From assembly GCF_014656415.1 (NCBI RefSeq), contig NZ_BNCJ01000001.1:760171-824170 (forward strand): a DNA stretch of 64,000 nt, in the 5' to 3' direction. The notes under the pieces were generated by a model. The model made no database searches, was not told where the DNA came from, and saw only the letters and a list, made by a program, of their open reading frames with translations. Position numbers and translations under genes: made by a program. Positions within the stretch are counted from its first letter, which is position 1. Each line of letters starts with the position of its first letter. This document shows, piece after piece, positions 19,398 to 29,268 of this stretch. The DNA comes from Seohaeicola zhoushanensis (lineage in GTDB: Bacteria; Pseudomonadota; Alphaproteobacteria; Rhodobacterales; Rhodobacteraceae).

Positions 19398-21203
19398 ATG
19401 GCTGCTTACGCATATGAAACCCACGATTACGACGTGGTGGTGGTCGGCGCCGGCGGCGCGGGCCTGAGGGCAACCCTCGGCATGGCCGAACAGGGCCTGC
19501 GCACCGCCTGCGTGACCAAGGTTTTCCCGACCCGCTCGCACACCGTTGCCGCCCAGGGCGGCATCGCCGCCTCGCTCGCCAACATGGGCCCGGACAACTG
19601 GCAGTGGCACATGTACGACACCGTCAAGGGGTCGGACTGGCTGGGTGACACCGACGCCATGGAATACCTCGCCCGCGAGGCGCCCAAGGCGGTCTACGAA
19701 CTCGAACATTACGGCGTGCCCTTCTCGCGCACCGAAGAGGGCAAGATCTACCAGCGTCCCTTCGGCGGTCACACCACCGAATTCGGTGAAGGCCCGCCGG
19801 TGCAGCGCACCTGCGCCGCCGCCGACCGGACCGGCCACGCGATCCTGCACACGCTCTACGGCCAGTCGCTGAAGAACAACGCCGAATTCTACGTCGAATA
19901 TTTCGCCATCGACCTCATCATGTCCGATGACGGCCGCTGCCAGGGCGTGGTCTGCTGGAAGCTCGACGACGGCACCATGCACGTCTTCAATGCGAAGATG
20001 ACCGTGCTCGCCACCGGCGGCTACGGCCGCGCCTATTTCTCGGCGACCTCCGCCCATACCTGCACCGGCGACGGCGGCGGCATGGTGGCGCGCGCCGGCC
20101 TGGCGCTGCAGGACATGGAATTCGTCCAGTTCCACCCCACCGGCATCTACGGCTCGGGCTGCCTCATCACCGAGGGTGCCCGCGGTGAAGGCGGCTACCT
20201 GACCAACTCGGAAGGCGAGCGGTTCATGGAACGCTACGCGCCGACCTACAAGGACCTGGCACCGCGCGACTACGTCAGCCGCTCGATGACGCTGGAGATC
20301 CGCGAAGGCCGCGGCGTCGGCGAACATGGCGACCACATCCACCTGAACCTGTCGCACCTGCCGAAAGAGGCGCTGGCCGAACGTCTGCCGGGCATCTCGG
20401 AATCGGCCAAGATCTTTGCCGGCGTTGACGTGACCAAGGAGCCGATCCCGGTGCTGCCGACCGTGCACTACAACATGGGCGGCATTCCGACCAACTACTG
20501 GGGCGAGGCCCTGAACCCGACCGCCGACAACCCGAACGCCATCGTTCCAGGCCTCATGGCGGTGGGCGAGGCCGGCTGCGCCTCGGTCCACGGCGCCAAC
20601 CGCCTCGGCTCCAACTCGCTGATCGACCTCGTCGTCTTCGGCCGCGCCGCTGCCATCCGCGCCGGCCAGGTGGTCGACCGCGAATCCAAGGCCGCAACGC
20701 CGAACCAGTCGAGCATCGACAAGGCCTTCGACCGTTTCGACGGGTTGCGCAACGCCAAGGGCACCGTCCCGACCGCCGAACTCCGGCTCGAGATGCAGCG
20801 CACCATGCAGTCCGACGCCGCCGTGTTCCGCGCCTCCAAGACGCTGGCCGAAGGCGTCGAGAAAATGGACGCCATCGCCGCCAAGATGGACGATCTCAAG
20901 GTCACCGACCGCTCGCTGATCTGGAACTCGGACCTGATGGAGACGCTGGAGCTGACCAACCTCATGCCCAACGCGCTCGCCACCATCGTCGGCGCCGAGG
21001 CCCGCAAGGAATCGCGTGGCGCCCATGCCCACGAGGACTTCGCCAACCGCGACGACGAGAACTGGCGCAAGCACACCATCGCGCATGTCGACGGCAAGAC
21101 CGTGACCCTGACCTACCGTGACGTGGTCAAGGACCCGCTGACGACCGAGGCCGAGGGCGGCATCTCGCTCAAGAAGATCGCGCCCAAGGCGCGGACGTTC
21201 TGA
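19398..21203 (+). CDS. sdhA: Succinate dehydrogenase flavoprotein subunit
   Basis: 601 residues starting [11 protein letters not shown] at 19398, since an upstream in-frame start would overlap sdhD. FAD site GAGGAGLRA (residues 18-26), covalent FAD attachment at His48 in [10 protein letters not shown], and the active-site segment HPTGIYGSG with the later Arg of GGIPTN. Oxidises succinate to fumarate at the cytoplasmic face of the inner membrane. Confidence 0.97.
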   Translation: MAAYAYETHDYDVVVVGAGGAGLRATLGMAEQGLRTACVTKVFPTRSHTVAAQGGIAASLANMGPDNWQWHMYDTVKGSDWLGDTDAMEYLAREAPKAVYELEHYGVPFSRTEEGKIYQRPFGGHTTEFGEGPPVQRTCAAADRTGHAILHTLYGQSLKNNAEFYVEYFAIDLIMSDDGRCQGVVCWKLDDGTMHVFNAKMTVLATGGYGRAYFSATSAHTCTGDGGGMVARAGLALQDMEFVQFHPTGIYGSGCLITEGARGEGGYLTNSEGERFMERYAPTYKDLAPRDYVSRSMTLEIREGRGVGEHGDHIHLNLSHLPKEALAERLPGISESAKIFAGVDVTKEPIPVLPTVHYNMGGIPTNYWGEALNPTADNPNAIVPGLMAVGEAGCASVHGANRLGSNSLIDLVVFGRAAAIRAGQVVDRESKAATPNQSSIDKAFDRFDGLRNAKGTVPTAELRLEMQRTMQSDAAVFRASKTLAEGVEKMDAIAAKMDDLKVTDRSLIWNSDLMETLELTNLMPNALATIVGAEARKESRGAHAHEDFANRDDENWRKHTIAHVDGKTVTLTYRDVVKDPLTTEAEGGISLKKIAPKARTF

Positions 21204-21205
21204 CG

Positions 21206-21520
21206 ATGCGCCGGGCGTTCCTCCTCCCGCTCGCGCTGGTGGCCCTCGCCGCCTGCGATGACATCGAGGACCGGACCGACCGGGCGGGCCGCGACATGGC
21301 CAGCCCGGTGATCGCCGAGGTGATCGGCACCCGCGTGCCCGGCATCCCCAAGGAGCTGGTCTCGCCCGCCATCGAATGCGTCGGCACCTACGCCCAGGCG
21401 ATGGAGGTTCGCGAACTGGCCAAAGCCTCGGTCACCGGCGTGAACGAGGCCATCGTGACGATGGTCAACGATATCCTGCGGCGGCCCGAAACCGTCGCCT
21501 GCATGAGACAAAAGGCCTGA
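21206..21520 (+). CDS. Small lipoprotein encoded between sdhA and sdhB
   Basis: 104 residues with a lipobox (LVALAAC, Cys16), so it should be processed by signal peptidase II and anchored in a membrane on the periplasmic side. The mature part contains [18 protein letters not shown] and a second cysteine pair (IEC, VAC). It starts 2 bases after the sdhA stop and ends 22 before sdhB, so it is co-transcribed with the complex. No known domain recognised. A periplasmic lipoprotein in an sdh operon is unexpected because SdhAB face the cytoplasm. Confidence 0.8.
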   Translation: MRRAFLLPLALVALAACDDIEDRTDRAGRDMASPVIAEVIGTRVPGIPKELVSPAIECVGTYAQAMEVRELAKASVTGVNEAIVTMVNDILRRPETVACMRQKA

Positions 21521-21542
21521 CGGGCCATACAGGAGACGCGAC

Positions 21543-22319
21543 ATGGTTCAGCTTACCCTCCCCAAGAATTCGCGCGTGATCACCGGCAAGACCTGGCCGA
21601 AGCCCGAAGGCAAGAATATCCGCAAGTTCCAGATCTACCGCTGGAACCCGGACGACGGCGCCAATCCGCGGGTCGACACCTATTTCCTCGACATGGACAA
21701 GTGCGGCCCGATGGTCCTGGACGCGCTGATCAAGATCAAGAACGAGATCGACCCCACCCTGACCTTCCGCCGCTCCTGCCGCGAAGGCATCTGCGGCTCG
21801 TGCGCGATGAACATCGACGGGCACAACACGCTCGCCTGCATCTTCGGCCTGGACGAGATCAAGGGCGACGTGAAGATCTACCCGCTGCCGCACATGCCGG
21901 TGGTCAAGGACCTGATCCCCGACCTTACGCATTTCTACGCGCAGCACGCCTCGATCATGCCCTGGCTGGAAACCAAGACCAACCGCCCGGCCAAGGAATG
22001 GCGCCAGTCCATCGAGGACCGCAAGAAGCTCGACGGCCTCTATGAATGCGTGATGTGCGCCTCCTGCTCGACCTCCTGCCCGAGCTACTGGTGGAACGGC
22101 GACCGCTACCTCGGCCCCGCCGCCCTGTTGCACGCCTACCGCTGGATCATCGACAGCCGCGACGAGGCCACCGGCGAACGGCTCGACCAGCTGGAAGACC
22201 CGTTCAAGCTCTACCGCTGCCACACCATCATGAACTGCACCAAGACCTGCCCCAAGGGCCTGAACCCGGCGAAGGCCATCGCCGAGATCAAGAAGATGAT
22301 GGTCGAACGCGCGGTGTGA
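21543..22319 (+). CDS. sdhB: Succinate dehydrogenase iron-sulfur subunit
   Basis: 258 residues. The plant-type 2Fe-2S motif is in [15 protein letters not shown]; the 4Fe-4S and 3Fe-4S clusters use [15 protein letters not shown] and [17 protein letters not shown]. Transfers electrons from SdhA FADH2 to the membrane quinone. The last TCA gene of the cluster. Confidence 0.97.
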   Translation: MVQLTLPKNSRVITGKTWPKPEGKNIRKFQIYRWNPDDGANPRVDTYFLDMDKCGPMVLDALIKIKNEIDPTLTFRRSCREGICGSCAMNIDGHNTLACIFGLDEIKGDVKIYPLPHMPVVKDLIPDLTHFYAQHASIMPWLETKTNRPAKEWRQSIEDRKKLDGLYECVMCASCSTSCPSYWWNGDRYLGPAALLHAYRWIIDSRDEATGERLDQLEDPFKLYRCHTIMNCTKTCPKGLNPAKAIAEIKKMMVERAV

Positions 22320-22341
22320 CGGCACCCCGGCGGTGCGCGGG

Positions 22342-23013
22342 ATGGAGCTTCTGGTTTTCATCTGTCTCGCGACCGTCGCCTTCTACGGTCTGTTCCTCTG
22401 GCTGCTGGTCAGTCTGCTGTGGCGGGGCGAGGCCGGCCCCAGGACGCGCAGCTTCGTCGCCAATGGCCTGTTCCTCCTCGCGGCCTTCGCGACGCTTGGT
22501 GCGGTGGTGGAGACGGTCTCGGGCTTCCGCTGGGGCCGCAGCCTTGGCGAACTGGCGGTTTACGCTGCCTTGCTCCCCTCTTTCGCGGTCAATGCCCTCC
22601 GGCTCGCCCTCGAATTTGGCCTTTGGCCCGGACTTGTCACCGGCGCCGCCTGCTGGTTCCTCAGCCGGCACCTGTATGGGCGCCTGGGTCCGCGCGCCGC
22701 GCTGCTCGCCGCCGCGATGGCCGGAGCAATTGCCATGCTGGCCGCCATAGCCGCCGCCATAGCCGCCCAATCGGTCGTGACCCGAGCACGCATCGAACGT
22801 GCGGCGAGCGTTATCGGGGCGGAGCTTGCCCTCCACTATGGCTTCCAGTCCCACCTTTCGGCGGCTTCCCCTCGCGGCAGACCCCATGCCATCGCCTGCA
22901 TCGACGGCAAGGCCCTGCTCTGGAGCTATTGGCAAGGCGCATTCGTCCAGCCCGAGCCGACAAAGGCCCAGGGGCAGCGAGCGGACGATTTCGATTCCTA
23001 TTGCCGGCGCTGA
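22342..23013 (+). CDS. Membrane protein of unknown function
   Basis: About 223 residues from the ATG at 22342 (a GTG at 22333 in the same frame is possible). Four or so hydrophobic helices cover residues 1-150 (MELLVFICLATVAFYGLFL; then an alanine-rich AAAIAAQ run), followed by a soluble tail with a single Cys-Ile-Asp and a terminal YCRR. Starts 22 bases after sdhB, so it could share the sdh transcript, but the poor ribosome site and lower similarity to any known family leave its role open. Confidence 0.6.
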   Translation: MELLVFICLATVAFYGLFLWLLVSLLWRGEAGPRTRSFVANGLFLLAAFATLGAVVETVSGFRWGRSLGELAVYAALLPSFAVNALRLALEFGLWPGLVTGAACWFLSRHLYGRLGPRAALLAAAMAGAIAMLAAIAAAIAAQSVVTRARIERAASVIGAELALHYGFQSHLSAASPRGRPHAIACIDGKALLWSYWQGAFVQPEPTKAQGQRADDFDSYCRR

Positions 23014-23039
23014 CCGCGAACCGAAATGCGAGCCGTGCG

Positions 23040-24203
23040 CTACTGCGGGCGGGAAACGTCGAGTAGCTCGCCCGCGACCCAGACCGTCGGGTAGCGGTCT
23101 GTCATCTCGAACAATATCCCCGCTTCGGTCAGTTGTCGCAAAAGGTTGCGGGCGGCGGCATCGGTTATGCCGACCCGCTTGATGATGTCGGGCGGCTGTA
23201 TGACAGGTGACTCGAAGAGCATATCGACAACCGTGTTCATGTTGTTGCTGCGCGAAATTGCCCGCGCGGTCGCATGATAGCTCTTCTGAAGATCAAGCAG
23301 GCGGTGAACGGTGGCCGTTGCACGTTTGCTGCTGTCGGCAACCACATCGAGAAAGAAGGCGATATAGCTTTCCCAGGTTCCCTTGCTCGAGACGTCATAC
23401 ATCTGGTCGATATAGGTGTCCTTCCTCCTTTCAAGCTCGGGACTCATGTAGAGCGCGGGCAGGTCGAGGAGTCCCTCGCTGATCGCCATCAGTGAAATCA
23501 GCATCCGGCCAACCCGGCCATTGCCGTCGGCGAATGGATGTATGGTCTCGAACTGGTAGTGAACTATCGCCATGTCGATCAGGGCAAGCGCGGCGGACTT
23601 GTCCTGCCGGTTGATGTATTTCTCCAGCGCACTCATGGCCTCGGCCGTCTCTGTTGGCGGCGCCGGTATGAACCGCGCGGTCTCGATCGAGCTTCCACCG
23701 ATCATGTTCTGATCTCGTGCAAATTCCCCGGGCTGCTTGTCCTGGCCCCGATCCCTGCCGACATCGGCCAGCAGCCTGGCATGGGCGCCCTTGAGCAACC
23801 TTGTCGAAACGGGTAGCGAGTCCAGCTGCCCGACCGCCCAGGACAAGGCCCGCGTGTAGTTGTTGACCTCCACGGCTTCCAGGGTCGGTTCCTTGTCGAT
23901 GCCGGATTCCGCCATGACAAGCGCGTCTGCTGTTGTGTGGGTTCCTTCCATCGCCGACGATGTCTGCGCTTCCAGGCGCTGTAGCGGGCGGATCAGTATA
24001 AAGGGGTTTGCCAGCAGGTGGCAGGCGCCCTTGAGCTCGCCGATTGCGGCCATGGCCGTGGCAAGCTGTGCGATGACCGCGCCAAGGTCGACTGTCGGTG
24101 GCAAGGGGTTCGGAACGTAGGCTCTTTGTCCATACACTGTTGGTACGAGCGTGCCTGACGGGCTATTCTCAAAATCAGCGTAGCGCACTTCCAAACTTTC
24201 CAT
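23040..24203 (-). CDS. Fic family protein (class II, self-inhibiting)
   Basis: 387 residues from the ATG at 24203; a longer frame to 24293 runs through an inverted repeat that is more likely an operator. Fic N-terminal domain, then the Fic core with HPFADGNGR (residues 222-230), which holds the catalytic His and the ATP phosphate-binding loop; C-terminal winged-helix-like segment (RVGITDAAARNLLRQLTEAG). The inhibitory motif S-x3-E-G is in SSAMEGT (residues 82-87), placing it in the class whose inhibitory helix is N-terminal in the same protein. Such proteins usually add AMP to hydroxyls of target proteins. Target unknown. Confidence 0.92.
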   Translation of the reverse strand: MESLEVRYADFENSPSGTLVPTVYGQRAYVPNPLPPTVDLGAVIAQLATAMAAIGELKGACHLLANPFILIRPLQRLEAQTSSAMEGTHTTADALVMAESGIDKEPTLEAVEVNNYTRALSWAVGQLDSLPVSTRLLKGAHARLLADVGRDRGQDKQPGEFARDQNMIGGSSIETARFIPAPPTETAEAMSALEKYINRQDKSAALALIDMAIVHYQFETIHPFADGNGRVGRMLISLMAISEGLLDLPALYMSPELERRKDTYIDQMYDVSSKGTWESYIAFFLDVVADSSKRATATVHRLLDLQKSYHATARAISRSNNMNTVVDMLFESPVIQPPDIIKRVGITDAAARNLLRQLTEAGILFEMTDRYPTVWVAGELLDVSRPQ

Positions 24204-24218
24204 GATTCGAGGGTGGAG

Positions 24219-24249
24219 CTTTATAGCTTTGGGCATGAAAACTATAAAG
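24219..24249. promoter_or_regulatory. Inverted repeat upstream of the Fic gene
   Basis: CTTTATAG (24219-24226) and CTATAAAG (24242-24249) form 8-bp arms with a 15-base spacer, 16 bases upstream of the chosen Fic start. The Fic protein has a C-terminal winged-helix-like domain, so autoregulation at this site is plausible. Confidence 0.45.
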
Positions 24250-24325
24250 TGACCTGTTCGGTTCCAAGTTTGCTTGGAAGTGTAGTCCCACATTTCGTAT
24301 CAGCATATCGGACAACAACACTATC

Positions 24326-24769
24326 ATGATGCGGCAAGTCTTGTTTCCGTTCCACCTCGCCCTCCTCTCCCTCGCCACCCCCGCCGCCGCCCAGGACTGG
24401 TCCTTCCTCTCCCCGCTCACCGCGCAAACCCTCGATGTCCGCCCGGGCGACGGCGCGCCGATCCTCTTCGCCAACCACCCCGACCCCGGCGTCGCCAACT
24501 CCAGCCTCATCTTCCACTATTTCGAGAACCGCGAGGGCGGCAACGCCACCATGCTCAACGTCGGCCTGTTCCAGCGCGACGCCGAGGGCTGGCGCTTCCT
24601 CGGCCTGGTCCCGGTCTACGGCCAGGACCCGCGCGATCCGCTCTTCACCGAGGGCCAGGTCGACATCACCACCACCATGCCCGGGCCCAACGACCCTCGC
24701 TGCTGCCCCAGCGTGCCCACCCGCTGGGCCATCGACACCCGCACCCTGGCGGTGGGCCGCAGCCCCTGA
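24326..24769 (+). CDS. Exported protein of unknown function
   Basis: 147 residues with signal peptide (cleavage near PAAAQ). The mature part is a small beta-rich domain ending in NDPRCCPSVPTRWAI, with adjacent cysteines. The spacing resembles secreted lipoprotein domains of the LppP/LprE sort, but I would not assign it. Divergent from the Fic gene. Confidence 0.6.
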   Translation: MMRQVLFPFHLALLSLATPAAAQDWSFLSPLTAQTLDVRPGDGAPILFANHPDPGVANSSLIFHYFENREGGNATMLNVGLFQRDAEGWRFLGLVPVYGQDPRDPLFTEGQVDITTTMPGPNDPRCCPSVPTRWAIDTRTLAVGRSP

Positions 24770-24859
24770 GCCGGCTTTTGCGCAAGAATAAGTTTATATC
24801 AACCCAATATTGCCGGACGCCCCCCGCGCTGCTAGCCTCCTCCCCGAGGAGACCCTGAC

Positions 24860-26008
24860 ATGCGCGAATCCACCACCATCCTGATCGGCACCACCAAGGG
24901 CGCCTTCCTGCTCAGCGGCAAGGGCCGCGAGGGCTGGTCGCTCAGCGGCCCCCATTGCGACGGCTGGCCCATCAACCACGTCCTGGGCGACCCCGAGACC
25001 GGCACCATCTGGGCCGGCGGCGGCGGCCCGTGGAGCGGGGCAGGGGTCTGGCGCTCCACCGACGGCGGCGCAAGCTGGACGCTCGCCAAGCTCTCGAAGG
25101 GCCAGGTCGACGAATGGGCCGCGAACGATCCCGAGATGGCCAGGTTCATGAACTGGACGCCCACGGAGACGAAATTCGACGGCCTCGCCGATTCCGTCTG
25201 GTCGCTGCACCACGCCCACGGCAGGCTCTACGCCGGCACCCGCCCCGCGCAGCTGCTCGCCAGCACCGACGACGGCGTGACCTGGGAGAAATCCGAGGCT
25301 CTGGCGAATTTCCCCGACCGCGACACGTGGAACCCCGGCGCCGCCGGCCTCGTGCTGCATTCCATCGTCACCGACCCGGATGACCCGAAGAAGCTCTGGC
25401 TCGGCATCTCCTCCTCCGGCGTCTTCGCTTCCGAGGACGGCGGCGAAAGCTGGGAACGCCGCAATCGCATGTCCAATGCCGAGGCCCATGCCCACCATGA
25501 CCACCCCGCCGCCCCGCGCGGCGGCGAGACCGGGCACTGCGTCCACAACATCGCCCGCGCCCCCGAGGGCGACCTGCTCTACCAGCAGAACCACCACGGC
25601 GTCTTCCGCTCCGCCGACGGCGGCCGCAGCTGGGACGACATCACCGAGGGGCTGCCCTCCACCTTCGGCTTCCCCATCGCCGTGCATCCCCGCGACGGCC
25701 AGACCGCCTGGGTGCTGCCCCTGAACGGCGATACCGAGGGGCGCTACCCGCCCGAGGCCAGCGCCGCGGTCTGGAAGACCACCGACGGCGGCCAGAGCTG
25801 GGAAGCCAAGCGCGCCGGCCTGCCGCAGAAGACCTGCTTCTTCACCGTGCTGCGCCAGGCCATGGCGATCGACCGCGCCACCCCGGCCGGTCTCTACTTC
25901 GGCACCAATACCGGCAGCATTTTCGCCAGCCTCGACGAGGGCGAGAGCTGGGAGGAAATCGCCCGCCACCTCCCCACCGTGCTCGGGGTCGAGGTGCTGC
26001 AACACTGA
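24860..26008 (+). CDS. BNR/WD40-like beta-propeller protein (sialidase-fold repeat)
   Basis: 382 residues without a signal peptide. At least four BNR-type Asp-box repeats are visible: STDGGASW, SEDGGESW, SADGGRSW and TTDGGQSW, each spaced 60-120 residues, plus DEGESW near the end. This is a sialidase/sortilin-like propeller; the catalytic arginine triad of sialidases cannot be recognised, so enzymatic activity is doubtful. RBS GAGGAG. Followed at once by repeat copy B. Confidence 0.82.
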   Translation: MRESTTILIGTTKGAFLLSGKGREGWSLSGPHCDGWPINHVLGDPETGTIWAGGGGPWSGAGVWRSTDGGASWTLAKLSKGQVDEWAANDPEMARFMNWTPTETKFDGLADSVWSLHHAHGRLYAGTRPAQLLASTDDGVTWEKSEALANFPDRDTWNPGAAGLVLHSIVTDPDDPKKLWLGISSSGVFASEDGGESWERRNRMSNAEAHAHHDHPAAPRGGETGHCVHNIARAPEGDLLYQQNHHGVFRSADGGRSWDDITEGLPSTFGFPIAVHPRDGQTAWVLPLNGDTEGRYPPEASAAVWKTTDGGQSWEAKRAGLPQKTCFFTVLRQAMAIDRATPAGLYFGTNTGSIFASLDEGESWEEIARHLPTVLGVEVLQH

Positions 26009-26023
26009 CGCCGCGCTCCTGAT

Positions 26024-26087
26024 TTCTCTTCTTTCCAAATACCTCTGGGGGGGCCGCGCGCTCCGCGCGGCGGGGGCAAAGCCCCCG
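26024..26087 (+). repeat. Intergenic two-hairpin repeat element, copy B
   Basis: Starts 16 bases after the propeller gene: TTTCTCTTCTTTCCAAATA, then CCTCTGGGGGGG. Stem 1 is CCGCGCG-CTC-CGCGCGG (26054-26070) and stem 2 is CGGGGGC-AAA-GCCCCCG (26071-26087). Same order and loop sizes as copy A (2297-2361), with wholly different stem 1 bases. Confidence 0.75.
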
Positions 26088-26136
26088 AACAGCTACAGCC
26101 GGGCCAGGGCGTGGACGCCGGGCAGGGGCGCGGCCC

Positions 26137-28143
26137 TCAGCCCACCGCGACCCTGGGCCGCCCGCTCGCCTCGACGGTGACGGTGGCCTCGATGAAGACC
26201 TCGCGCGCCTCGGTGCGCGCCGATTTGACGTCGCGATGCGCCACCACCTGCAGCCCCTCGGCCCCCGCCGCCAGCGCCTCGGCCTCCGCCTCGGCGCGCA
26301 GCTCCGCCTCCAGCAGCGCAAGCGCGGCCTCGGCGCTGTTCAGATCCTGCGGCCCGGCGGCAAGATAGACCCTGTAGCGCCCCTCGGTGGGCGAGGTCAC
26401 CGTGCCGCTCCGGCGCATCGTCACCCGCCCCACCACCGCGCCAATGGCATTGGCAACCCCGGCGTGTTGCGGCAGCACCATCCGGCAGCGCAGCCGCTCG
26501 CCCACCGCCGGGTAATAGCTCGCCGCCGAGGCGCCCAGCCCGATCACGTCGACGTTCAGCCCCGCGTCCAGCGCGACGATCCCGCGGTGCCCGGCCAGCC
26601 CGCGGCGGATCAGTTCGGCCTTCGCCAGCAGTTCGGGCGCGGTCTCGAAGGGCTCGGCCTCCTCGGCAAAAGCAGTCTCTAACAGGGCCTGCACCGTCTG
26701 TTCGGTCAGCTGGTCGATGACGATCCGCGCCATGCTTTCCGCGTCCGCCGCCAGCCGGTTGCCCGACCCGGTGCGCCGCCGCGCCAGCTGCTCCATCGCC
26801 TTGCGGGCGGCCTCGCTGTCCCAGTCGTCGAGCCGCCCCAGCACATGGCTCGCATCCGAAGGCGTCGGCCCGGCCATCTGCACGATGCCCCGGTCGACCA
26901 GCCGCCCCAGCGCGCCCTGTTCCATCCGGTTCTTCAACACCTCGCCCAGCGGGTGCACGCCCTCGCCGATCCGTTCCAGCAGGGCGATCTCGCGTGCGCC
27001 CAGCCCGTCCCGCGCCACCCCCGGCACGGCGCGCAGGAAACGGGTGTCATGCTCGCCCACCACCGGCGCGCGCAGCTGCGCGTCGAGCGCGCGATGTACC
27101 ACGTCTGGCGCCTCCATGGCGATCAGCGAGACCGGCACGACCCGGCGCGGACCAAGGCGAATACCGCCCGCCAGCCCCTCGGCGTTCACCTGGATCTGGC
27201 TGTCGCCGCCCAGGCCGGTGGTGCGCATCGCCACAGCCTCGACCATGGTGCGCATGCCCCCGACCTGCGCGCCCGCCGGGTCGATCGCGGGGCGCCCGTC
27301 CTTCAGCATCGCCACGTCGGTGGTAGTGCCGCCGATGTCGCTGACCATCGCGGTCTCGGCCCCGGTCAGCCAGCGCGCGCCGACGAGCGAGGCCGCCGGG
27401 CCGGACAGGATCGTCTCGATCGGCCGCATCCGCGCCTGCTCGGCCGACATCATCGCCCCATCGCCGCGCACCACCATCATCGGCGCACCGATCCCCAGGT
27501 CGACCAGCGTGTCCTGCGCCCGCCCGATCAGCCGGTCGATCATCCCCACCAGCCGCGCGTTCAGCACCGCCGTCAGCGCCCGCTTCGGCCCGTTCAGCCG
27601 CGCCGAGAGCTGGTGCGAACAGGTCACCGGCGCCGCCGTGCGGGCGCGGATCCGCTCCGCCACCGCCAGCTCATGCGCCGGGTTGCGCGTGGCAAAGAGC
27701 GCCGCGACCGCAAAGGCCGAAACCTTGCCCGCCTGCGCCTCGAGAAAGGCGTCGAGCGCATCGAGATCCAGCGCCACCGCCTCGGCGCCCGCATGGTTGT
27801 GCCCGCCCGCCAGCACCAGGCTCGGGTCGCCGCGCAGCACCTCGGTCAGCCCATGCGCCTCGAGGTCGCCCTCGGCAAACCCGACATAGACCAGCGCCAC
27901 ACGCCCGCCCTGGCCCTCGACCAGCGCATTGGTGGCCAGCGTGGTCGAGAGCGAGGCCAGCGCGATCTCGCCCGGCAACACGCCCGACTGCTCCAGCACC
28001 GCCCGCACCGCGCCGCCAACCCCGATGGCGAGGTCATGCCGCGTGGTCAGCGCCTTGGCCGAGGCGATCACCTCGGTCTCGTCCCGCAGCAGCACCGCAT
28101 CAGTATAGGTGCCGCCGGTATCCACGCCCAGGAGGATCGCCAT
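26137..28143 (-). CDS. Hydantoinase/oxoprolinase family protein (HyuA-like)
   Basis: 668 residues with the ASKHA-type ATP-binding motif LGVDTGGTYTDAVLL at the start and MVSDIGGTTTDVAML mid-protein, and the HyuA N- and A-domains in order. Family members hydrolyse cyclic amides such as 5-oxoproline or hydantoins with ATP, usually with a HyuB partner. No hyuB gene is adjacent, which is unusual for a stand-alone A subunit. It follows queG by 3 bases and is the last gene of a gst-queG-hyuA group. Confidence 0.87.
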   Translation of the reverse strand: MAILLGVDTGGTYTDAVLLRDETEVIASAKALTTRHDLAIGVGGAVRAVLEQSGVLPGEIALASLSTTLATNALVEGQGGRVALVYVGFAEGDLEAHGLTEVLRGDPSLVLAGGHNHAGAEAVALDLDALDAFLEAQAGKVSAFAVAALFATRNPAHELAVAERIRARTAAPVTCSHQLSARLNGPKRALTAVLNARLVGMIDRLIGRAQDTLVDLGIGAPMMVVRGDGAMMSAEQARMRPIETILSGPAASLVGARWLTGAETAMVSDIGGTTTDVAMLKDGRPAIDPAGAQVGGMRTMVEAVAMRTTGLGGDSQIQVNAEGLAGGIRLGPRRVVPVSLIAMEAPDVVHRALDAQLRAPVVGEHDTRFLRAVPGVARDGLGAREIALLERIGEGVHPLGEVLKNRMEQGALGRLVDRGIVQMAGPTPSDASHVLGRLDDWDSEAARKAMEQLARRRTGSGNRLAADAESMARIVIDQLTEQTVQALLETAFAEEAEPFETAPELLAKAELIRRGLAGHRGIVALDAGLNVDVIGLGASAASYYPAVGERLRCRMVLPQHAGVANAIGAVVGRVTMRRSGTVTSPTEGRYRVYLAAGPQDLNSAEAALALLEAELRAEAEAEALAAGAEGLQVVAHRDVKSARTEAREVFIEATVTVEASGRPRVAVG

Positions 28144-28146
28144 GTG

Positions 28147-29187
28147 TTACTCCAACCGCTCCACCGCCCAGCGGGCGGCATCCGCCACCGCCTCGTCCGG
28201 GTCCCCGACCAGCCGCGCGGCCACCGCGCGCAGCGCAGGCTCGCCCGAATTGCCGATCGCATAAAGCACATTCCGCACGAAACGGTCGCGCCCGATCCGC
28301 TTGATCGGCGAGCCTGCGAACCGCGCCCGGAAGGCCGCATCGTCCAGCGCCGCCAGTTCCGCCAGTTCGGGCGCCACCAGTCCGGGGCGCGCGGCATAGC
28401 CGATATCCCGCGCCGCCACCGCGAACTTGTTCCAGGGACAGACCGCCAGGCAATCGTCGCAGCCATAGATCCGGTTGCCCATCCGCGCCCGCAGCTCCTC
28501 CTCCACCGGCCCCCGGTGTTCGATGGTCAGGTAGGAAATGCACCGCCGCGCGTCGAGCTGGTAGGGCGCCGGAAAGGCCTCCGTGGGGCAGGCGTCCAGG
28601 CAGGCCCGGCACGAACCGCAATGATCCCGCTCCGCCGCATCCACCGGCAGCTCCAGCGTGGTGAAGATCGCGCCCAGGAAGGCCCAGTTGCCCCAGTCCC
28701 GGCTGACCAGGTTGGTATGCTTGCCCTGCCAGCCCAGCCCAGCCGCCTGTCCCAGCGGCTTCTCGGCCACCGGCGCCGTGTCGACGAACACCTTGACTTC
28801 CGGCGACGCCAACGGCTTCGCAGCCTCGATCAACCAGCGCGCTAGCCGCTTCAGCCGCTTCTTCACCAGGTCGTGGTAATCCTTGCCCTGCGCATAGACC
28901 GAGATCGCCGCCCGGTCGGGCCGGCCCAGCACCTCCAGCGGGTCATGTTCGGGCGTATAGCTCTCGGCCAGCATCACGACCGACCGCGCCTCGGGCCAGA
29001 GCGCCGCCGGATTGCCGCGCCAATGGCTGCGCTCGGCCATCCAGCCCATCTGCCCGTGCCGGCCGGCCTCCAGGAACTGCTCCAGCCGCCCCGCCACCTC
29101 GGGAATGTCCCCGGGCCGGCAGATGCGGCAGGCGACAAAGCCCTCCTCCAGCGCCCGCGCCACCAGACGCTCCTTCAGCGCGTCCAT
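28147..29187 (-). CDS. queG: Epoxyqueuosine reductase
   Basis: 346 residues from the ATG at 29187, with GAGGAAG as ribosome site; the open frame is longer but runs into repeat copy C. Two ferredoxin-type clusters are visible in [12 protein letters not shown] and [13 protein letters not shown], and the family Asp-containing [15 protein letters not shown] precedes them. The C-terminal [14 protein letters not shown] is a HEAT-like repeat. It reduces epoxyqueuosine to queuosine in tRNA using cobalamin. Confidence 0.94.
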   Translation of the reverse strand: MDALKERLVARALEEGFVACRICRPGDIPEVAGRLEQFLEAGRHGQMGWMAERSHWRGNPAALWPEARSVVMLAESYTPEHDPLEVLGRPDRAAISVYAQGKDYHDLVKKRLKRLARWLIEAAKPLASPEVKVFVDTAPVAEKPLGQAAGLGWQGKHTNLVSRDWGNWAFLGAIFTTLELPVDAAERDHCGSCRACLDACPTEAFPAPYQLDARRCISYLTIEHRGPVEEELRARMGNRIYGCDDCLAVCPWNKFAVAARDIGYAARPGLVAPELAELAALDDAAFRARFAGSPIKRIGRDRFVRNVLYAIGNSGEPALRAVAARLVGDPDEAVADAARWAVERLE

Positions 29188-29190
29188 GGC

Positions 29191-29254
29191 TTCCTCTTGC
29201 GGGAAATATCCTCGGGGGGAATCGCCGCAGGCGATGGGTGGCAGACAGCCCCCC
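29191..29254 (+). repeat. Intergenic two-hairpin repeat element, copy C
   Basis: TTCCTCTTGCGGGAAATATC then CTCGGGGGGA; stem 1 is ATCGCC-GCA-GGCGAT (29221-29235, perfect) and stem 2 GGGTGGC-AGACA-GCCCCCC (29236-29254, one mismatch). More diverged than copies A and B in the leader. On the minus strand the leader supplies the ribosome site of queG. Confidence 0.65.
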
Positions 29255-29268
29255 GGCTCCGCCACGGA

